Source: Endomychus coccineus
Lineage: Eukaryota > Arthropoda > Insecta > Coleoptera > Endomychidae
Assembly (NCBI GenBank): GCA_958510875.1
Contig: OY294070.1
Location: forward strand, 113,316,703-113,380,702
Length of the DNA: 64,000 nucleotides
Direction: 5' to 3'
This document shows positions 58,008-64,000 of this stretch, one piece after another. Position 1 is the stretch's first letter. Every line of letters starts with the position of its first letter. The notes under the pieces were generated by a model. It did not search any database and was not told the DNA's origin. It saw only the letters and a program-made list of their open reading frames with translations. The position numbers were made by a program, and so were the translations under genes.

Positions 58008-58223
58008 GGCTTGAGACTTGAGCTGAAACTGGTTCTGCTGGTTTCTGTAGCCGTATTTATTGTAGGAAAATCCTTCACGCTACACTTTATTCCGGTGGTT
58101 AAATCCGTTCCGGCACCTGACCCTGCCGTTGTGTGATCATGTGCGAAGTGGAATTTTCGAGGATGGGTTTCCAAATCTTGAGAAGGTAATAACCTGAGTC
58201 ACGGTTCAGATTATTCGGATGTT

Positions 58224-58580
58224 TTAGGATTCAAGGATTTTTCGGTGATAGAAGTTTGGGGCTCGGACTAGGATTTTAGTATCTTCAAAAAGGATTTGAT
58301 GATTAGTGTCAAACTTGTGTTCCGCAAGTGCAGATCTACTGGTGTCACGAAGCCTTGTACAGCGCTCATGTTCTTTCACACGAGTAGCTACTGTACGACC
58401 TGTTTCATCAATGTATACTTTACCGCAAGAACAGGGAATGCTATAAACACCTTCTGAGTGAAGAGGAGGAAAGGGATCTTTGATAGGTTTGTAAAACTGA
58501 GATAATTTTGGAAGTGTGGAAAAACGGGTAGAAATGTTAGAATCAGAGCAGAATTCCACTAATTCATAGGCTTCCGACAT
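58224..58580 (-). pseudogene. GIY-YIG endonuclease tail of Penelope-like family 2
   Basis: [31 protein letters not shown], then [22 protein letters not shown] is present, but YIG reads YID, altering an invariant Gly. A stop truncates the C terminus (KILES*) relative to copy A. Confidence 0.85.
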
Positions 58581-59799
58581 TCCAGAGACACACTTAAGCC
58601 GAACTGTATTTTACACTGATAGTAATTATATTGGGACTTTTTCAAATATTTTATTTTGTATTGTTGTTGTGTCACAGTCTTCGTAACCGTTTGGGGTTAA
58701 TCACTTGTTTAATTTTTGAGGGAATTAATATATTCTAGATCAATATTTTATTGAATGTATAATTAATGTTGACATGAGAATATATCATATACGGAAACGC
58801 GATAACTATAAAGAAGGTACTCCAATCGTTCAACTAAAACGAATGCAACGATTTCATGTTTATGACGCATAATATTAATAATATGGAAAGGTTAATGTTC
58901 TTCATATACTTTTATATTTTTCAAGACATAACTCGCATCGTAGTAACCTTGAAACACACAATTATAACAACAAAACTCAGGAATATTACACCTGTACTAT
59001 TTATAGAACATCTGCATGTGCCTTCGGATGTACATTAAAATTTCTAACAGCCTTGAAAGGCCACTTCGAACTTGAATTCTATCGTTGCGTCAGTGGCGGT
59101 GCTGTTTGAACAGTTATAGTGCAGACCTTCCCATCTAACAATGTAATTTTGATTGATAGTTGACTAATTTGAGGGCGATCAATCAGTTCAGGTAACGCAG
59201 AAGTTGTTGATTGACACGTTGAATGACGATAGCTTGTTATCGACTAAAGTGAAGACTGGAAGCTTTAACATCTTGAAATAAACGGCACTGATTTCCTTAA
59301 TTTGTGAAGTATGATTTAATTTCCAACAATTGGCATCTTTCAAATTCCTCCAGATGATGAACCTAAGAGAAAACAAGCCAAGGATTAGGCTCCGTATCTT
59401 ATTCTTTCTCATCAGTAGGCCAGTCCCCAAAGTAATTTATTGAATTAATGAATCTCAGTCTTGTATTGATGGCTTGAATTTTATGTTCATGGATTTGAAA
59501 TACTGATTCTAATTAAGATATTATATTAAATTAAAGTATGAGTATAGATTATAAAGAATATTGAAACCAGGTTTACAAAATAAACATTACATATCACTCC
59601 TGCAGAGGTACCGTAGATTGCAGGCTGGTTATAATCTTACAAAAACATAGAAGAAAAAAAAGGGTAACAAATAAATAAATAAAGAACAATACCAATCTTT
59701 AATAAAAATAATAAGAACATTGATAATTTATAGTGAAACCAGAAATGGCAATCTCGACAAAAATTAATAATAATAATTGTGGTAATTAATCAACTTGTA

Positions 59800-61260
59800 G
59801 TTTGTTTTTTATAGATCTTTGTAATTCTATCTTGTAATCACTCTTTTTAATTGCTTTGTGACTATTCGGCCGACTATTGAATTCTTTATAGCTGAATATT
59901 TCGGACTCTTTTTCCCAACATCCAAAATTGCTTTGGGCAATACTATATCTTTGTTTCTTGTTTTTGATAAATTATTTATAAATTTTTCTGATAGATCTTT
60001 GTAGTAGTATGCCAGTCTTCAAGCATGTATTTCTTATCTAGTTCAAGTGGTATAGCCATGCTATTTTCTTTTCTTTTCAGTATTTTAATAATTCTTTCAT
60101 GAATGTTAAATATTGATTTCTTTACTGTTATATTAGCCATTCCCCAAGCAATACCATATGTGACCGCGCTATAATATAAACCATATACAATTGACAGTAA
60201 ATTCTTTGGATTGATTATTCTGTTTAATTTATATATTACATGAATGAAATATCTCACTCTTTTCACTATATTTTGTACATGATCTTTCCATGATAGATTT
60301 TTATCAATTATAATCCCAAGTTATTTGGTATCATTGACTCGTTTAATGTCCTTTCCATTCAATTCCAGATCAAAAAGTTATGGTTGTGTATCATTATAGT
60401 TTGTTACAGTAGGACATACCCTTTTAGTGATATTAAGTGCTAGTTTATTATGATCCAACCAATCTTTCAAATATTCAAGCTGTTTGTGCAATAGTTTTTT
60501 CAGGTCTTCCCAAGTATTGGCTGATGCAATAAGTACTGTGTCATCTGCGTAAGTAATAATTTTTTATTTCTCAAGAAGGACATCTATCATGTCTTTTATG
60601 TGAATAATAAATAATAGGGGACCTAGACTAGTACCTTGTAATTGTATAGTTACAACCATAAGATCACTTTTTGTTTTATTTATCCTGACCAGTTGTTTTC
60701 TATTTTGTAGATAACTTGCAATTAGCTGATTCCGCAATTTTCTAATTTTTCAATCAGTAGTGCATGATCATTTAGTCTGGAGTGAATTAATCTTTTGAAA
60801 ATTTTTACAAAATTGGAAATTAGAGATATTGGCCTATAATTATCAGGTGACACTTCATTTCCAGTTTTGTGTATTGGTGTTGTTTCAGCAACTCGAAAAT
60901 GATTTGGACAGTAACCATGTTCTATGCATAGATTACATATATGCTCAAGAGGACCAATAATATAAGCAACAATATGTTTTATCACATTGGCATGTATGCC
61001 ATCTACTCCACCTCACTTTATTTTCATATTCTTGATTATATTTTTCAATTCTTCTCTATTTTTTGGTTCAAGAAAGAGTGACTTGCTAATATCAATGGGT
61101 TTACAATTATTCAACATTGCTCCTGTATTATTTTCAATCATTGCATTTGCATTTAATAGAAGATTTTATTCAAATGATTCGCAATTTCTTGTTGATCATG
61201 TTTTTTATCTTTTGTTTCTTCATTCACTAAATGGTTTATTTCATTAGATTCTGATTTTTT
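59800..61260 (-). pseudogene. Non-LTR retrotransposon reverse transcriptase, degenerate
   Basis: The minus strand reads LEHICNLCIEHGYCPNHFRV, TTPIHKTGNEVSPDNYRPIS, then (shifted) GTSLGPLLFIIHIKDM, ITYADDTVLIASANTWEDLK and LGIIIDKNLSWKDHV. YADD is present. Motif A (FLDL-type) is missing because of a deletion after LIEKLENCGIS. Downstream ORF end: VKRVRYFIHVIYKLNRI. Jockey/CR1-like and non-functional. Confidence 0.85.
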
Positions 61261-61328
61261 GAGCAGAAGATGTGCCTAGCGCCTTTATACAATTCCTTAA
61301 GCAAAATAAGTATTAAAAGAATTATAAT

Positions 61329-61727
61329 TTGTATGAACAATTCCACGGGGCAAAACAAAACTTTTATTTTTTATTCCGCTATCCTATGTTATATAAATTG
61401 TCCGTATTGTTCAACCGAAGAAATTCATTTAAAATATTTGGTAAATTGAAGAGGCTGTTAGAAAAGCCAAAAACGTTTACGATTACAATGATTTTGTATC
61501 AGTTTGTTTTAAATCTTTGCATCGCAGTGGAGCCACAGTTTTGGAGCATGCAGATTTTTACAAAATTTGAAAATTTAATTCGAACAAGAAAATCAAGCAA
61601 TGCTAATGATTCTATTCCATACTATAAAGACATTACTTTTGCCAAATTTGTTCGTGGGTCATGCAATTTTATCTATCAAACATCCCCTGATGGTGAGTTT
61701 ATCACCACACAAAATACTTTAAAATGA
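61329..61727 (+). CDS. Unrecognised 132-codon ORF (probable repeat fragment)
   Basis: Reads NFYFLFRYPMLYKLSVLFNR, later FAKFVRGSCNFIYQTSPDGE and ITTQNTLK, then TGA. The same frame continues after the stop (TPKLEIPVTMTYNSSYN, then KTILDRFA). The start used here is a TTG/ATG-type codon with no context. The protein looks real but decayed, and I cannot assign a family. Confidence 0.35.
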   Translation: MYEQFHGAKQNFYFLFRYPMLYKLSVLFNRRNSFKIFGKLKRLLEKPKTFTITMILYQFVLNLCIAVEPQFWSMQIFTKFENLIRTRKSSNANDSIPYYKDITFAKFVRGSCNFIYQTSPDGEFITTQNTLK

Positions 61728-61931
61728 ACACCAAAACTAGAAATTCCTGTGACGATGACCTATAATAGTTCCTATAACCAAAAAGGCAAAAGATCTGATT
61801 CCAAAAATACCCACAGACAGAAGACAATTTTGGATCGTTTTGCCTGAAAACGAAAATTCACAGAGGTAAGAAGTTCTATATATAAAAATTCTCGGGAAAT
61901 AGGTCACAATAACACTTTGTTTTAAATATTC

Positions 61932-61973
61932 GTCTTTACGTACGTTTCGGTCTCACGACCATCATCAGAAGAC
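61932..61973 (-). ncRNA. Hammerhead ribozyme motif, well formed
   Basis: Minus strand: GTCTT (stem I), CTGATGA, T, GGTC-GTGA-GACC (stem II), GAAA, CGTACGT (stem III, palindromic), GTA, AAGAC. Every conserved core position is present, and this is identical to the unit 4 motif of the intron 9 array. It lies downstream of the Penelope ORF on the same strand. Confidence 0.85.
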
Positions 61974-62380
61974 TCACTATGTCTAAAAAGGGGGTTTATT
62001 AAAACTAATTATAGCACAAGCGTCCAAATCGCACAATTTAACTTCAATCAAAAGAGCCCACGCCGTCGAAACGAACAGAACCACGAATAATCGAAATTGT
62101 ATCGTCAGAATTAATGTATAAAATTTTTTTTTTTTTGTAGTAAGAATCCGCTATTCAGTAATATTATTAAAATATATGAGTGCATTTTGATTGGTATTCT
62201 CACAACAAATGAGAAGAACGAAGTTATTTGTCAAGTATCTACTTTCGAAACCAGATGTGTAGGATTTATGACAAGGCACTTAAGAAAGGTTTCAGACCTG
62301 TACTGGGAAATAACTATTACGAATTCTTCCTAAAAACATTTTCTACACTTTTAAAGACGTATGTAAGAATTTGCAAGAGA

Positions 62381-64000
62381 TTATTTAATCAAATTAGTAT
62401 AAATATGACTTAGATTTTGTGTGTCTACCCTATGATTCACAGATTTGGGGTCCCGTTTTATGTGAATCATCTCCAGGATAGATCTTTTATAATAATTGGT
62501 TTCCTTAGTTAAGATATTAACATTTTTGTAATCAAATTGATGGTTATAATCAAAGCAATGCTTAGCAAGGGCGGTGGAATTTTCTAAGTTGTTATTTCTT
62601 GTGCTATATTTATGGCCGTACATTCTTTTTTGTAAATATTGTTTAGAGATTCCAGTATAGGTTCCATCACAATCTAAACAATTCAATTTATACACTGTGT
62701 GGGTTTGTTTATCTTTGGGTATTAAAGGTTTTAGATTTGAGAAATATTTCCCAACACAGTTAGTAGGTTTATGCGCAACATTTATATCATACTTTTTCAA
62801 ACATTTTTTGATTTTCTCTGAGGTCTCCGGAATGTAAGGTAGAGTTATAAAATTGTCTGTATTACCTTTTATGTTATTTTTATTAGACGAACCATTATAG
62901 ATTTTGTTTATTCTTTCTTTAATGATAGGATTGAAAAAAGTTTTTGGGTAGCCATTCAATTCTAGTGTAGTACGAACAATTTTTAAATTTTTGGGGCGGT
63001 CATCTGCGTGGGACAATTTTATCGCGCGATCTGTAAGGCTGTTTATGACACTTTTTTTATAACAAGCTGGTGCAACGGAATTGAAGTGAAGATAACGTTG
63101 AGACCATACTTCTTTAGTAAACCAAGAGGTTTTTATTTTTCCATCAGCATCATGCCTAATGTTCATATCTAGGAAATTTATGTTATTGTTTAATTCTATT
63201 TCACAAGTGAATTGAAGTTTACAGTGAAAATTGTTAAATTTATCAATTACATATTGAATTTTATCGTTGGGAACACACATAAGGCAATCGTCTACATACC
63301 GTTTAAAGAATACAGGCCGAAAATCTAATGAACTCATAACAGATTCCTCTAGGCACTCCATAACGAGGTTAGCAATGGTAGCTGAAATAGGTGATCCCAT
63401 TGCTGTGCCGAATATTTGTCCAAAAAATTGCTCACCATACTGAAAGTATGTGCATTCTAAACAAAATTTTACAGCATTTATAAATTCCGATTGATCTAGA
63501 GGTGTGTGGTTTTCAATCTCTGCCCAACGTTTTTTGATGCTACTCAATGCCAAAACAACAGGTATATTTGTAAATAAAGAAACAACAAAAAACAAGAAAA
63601 TCAGTTGATGGTTTACGGGTACGGATTGATTTTTTATAAATTCATTAAAGTGCCATGAATCTTTTACATAGAATTCATTTTTTCCTATTATATTATTGAT
63701 AGATTTTGATAGAAATTTTGATAAATTGTAAGTGGGCGCTCCAATATTACTAACAATGGGTCTTAGAGGTATATCATTTTTATGCAGTTTGGGAAGCCCA
63801 TAGATATAAGGTGCTAGCCCATTATGGCAAATTAATTTATTTTTTAATTCAATAGGGATTATCTTATTCTTATGCCATTTATTTATCAATTTATTCATGT
63901 TGTTTTGTACTGATAAAGTAGGATCAGATTTTAATTTTTTATAAGTTGTTTCATCATTTAAAAGGTTTCCTATTTTGTTTTCATAGTCATTTCTATGCAT
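62381..64000 (-). CDS. Penelope-like reverse transcriptase with C-terminal GIY-YIG endonuclease (partial)
   Basis: 539 codons open to the window edge, where the ATG at 64000 is probably internal. Order: YGLPKLHK (67-74), PLRPIVSNIGAPTYNLSKFL (78-97), motif A region SLFTNIP (141-147), GTAMGSPISATIANLVMECL (198-217), RYVDD with the catalytic Asp pair (234-238), FLDMNI (276-281), then the GIY-YIG domain with VYKLNCLDCDGTYTGI (436-451) and HCFDYNHQFDY (481-491). Members copy their RNA by target-primed reverse transcription. In motif A the expected FDVVSLFTN reads FFVVSLFTN: residue 138 is Phe where the first catalytic Asp belongs. The frame is otherwise clean, so the copy is young but probably catalytically dead. 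Confidence 0.92.
   Translation of the reverse strand: MHRNDYENKIGNLLNDETTYKKLKSDPTLSVQNNMNKLINKWHKNKIIPIELKNKLICHNGLAPYIYGLPKLHKNDIPLRPIVSNIGAPTYNLSKFLSKSINNIIGKNEFYVKDSWHFNEFIKNQSVPVNHQLIFLFFVVSLFTNIPVVLALSSIKKRWAEIENHTPLDQSEFINAVKFCLECTYFQYGEQFFGQIFGTAMGSPISATIANLVMECLEESVMSSLDFRPVFFKRYVDDCLMCVPNDKIQYVIDKFNNFHCKLQFTCEIELNNNINFLDMNIRHDADGKIKTSWFTKEVWSQRYLHFNSVAPACYKKSVINSLTDRAIKLSHADDRPKNLKIVRTTLELNGYPKTFFNPIIKERINKIYNGSSNKNNIKGNTDNFITLPYIPETSEKIKKCLKKYDINVAHKPTNCVGKYFSNLKPLIPKDKQTHTVYKLNCLDCDGTYTGISKQYLQKRMYGHKYSTRNNNLENSTALAKHCFDYNHQFDYKNVNILTKETNYYKRSILEMIHIKRDPKSVNHRVDTQNLSHIYTNLIK

Larger units (their letters stand above)
57888..58590 (-). mobile_element. Penelope-like element family 2, 3' end (copy B)
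   Basis: Minus-strand counterpart of 14846-15535: protein tail (58590 to about 58200) followed by 3' sequence with a hammerhead motif, ending at ATCCGCGGAAGTCTACTATT. It includes the Cys-rich GVYSIPCSCGKVYI segment that copy A has lost. Confidence 0.9.
61869..64000 (-). mobile_element. Penelope-like element family 1 (5' part beyond window)
   Basis: Long RT/GIY-YIG ORF on the minus strand, followed about 400 bp later by the terminal region with hammerhead motif and the TTCTCGGGAAATAGGTCAC end also found in the intron 9 array. The element continues past 64000. Between ORF and ribozyme lies unassigned sequence (61990-62380). Confidence 0.85.

Noticed and set aside
1..64000. tRNA or rRNA genes
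   Set aside because: Reading both strands, I found no cloverleaf with A and B boxes or rRNA core sequence that I could support; a tRNA scan would settle this.

Overview
This is an AT-rich stretch of animal nuclear DNA, most likely from an insect. It has spliced genes with GT-AG introns, and its repeat content (mariner, MULE, Penelope-like and non-LTR elements, large fold-back elements, MITEs) is typical of an arthropod genome. I cannot place it in an order. Nothing bacterial, plasmid-like or CRISPR-like is present.

One host gene can be read end to end: UBE4B, the U-box ubiquitin chain elongation factor (E4/Ufd2 family). It is on the minus strand and runs from an ATG at 41003 to a TAA at 5808. 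I resolved eleven coding exons whose splice phases all agree, giving 3501 nt and a 1166-residue protein. Only about a tenth of the 35 kb is coding. The rest is introns of 59 bp to 7 kb, mostly filled with mobile elements. The exons are visibly richer in GC than the introns.

Layout from left to right. 1-5.8 kb: 3' flank of UBE4B, with a fold-back element (2.2-3.1 kb) and a MULE element with terminal repeats and target duplication (3.3-5.0 kb). 5.8-41.0 kb: UBE4B. Intron 10 holds a non-LTR reverse transcriptase fragment. Intron 9 holds a four-unit 728-bp tandem array carrying Penelope-derived palindromes with hammerhead ribozyme motifs, plus a second Penelope family. Intron 8 holds pieces of a transposase, a LINE and a Penelope-like element. 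Intron 5 holds a mariner and a third Penelope-like family. Intron 4 holds three large fold-back elements and a MITE-like element. Intron 3 holds a mariner. Intron 1 holds copia and DDE transposase remnants. 41.0-64.0 kb: gene-poor flank with a decayed Penelope copy carrying a nested MITE, a 2.3-kb DNA transposon with a DUF7869-like protein, several TIR elements, a third mariner, a second copy of Penelope family 2, a LINE, and at the right edge a long Penelope ORF followed by a well-formed hammerhead motif.

The most striking theme is Penelope-like retroelements (PLEs). At least five sequence types are present as reverse transcriptase and/or GIY-YIG endonuclease remnants. Three of them have hammerhead ribozyme-like motifs (CTGANGA, stem II, GAAA) near their ends. 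One PLE end inserted as a palindrome, with an 11-bp target duplication, into an unidentified repeat and was then amplified as a near-identical tandem array. A related copy lacking the insertion survives just upstream.
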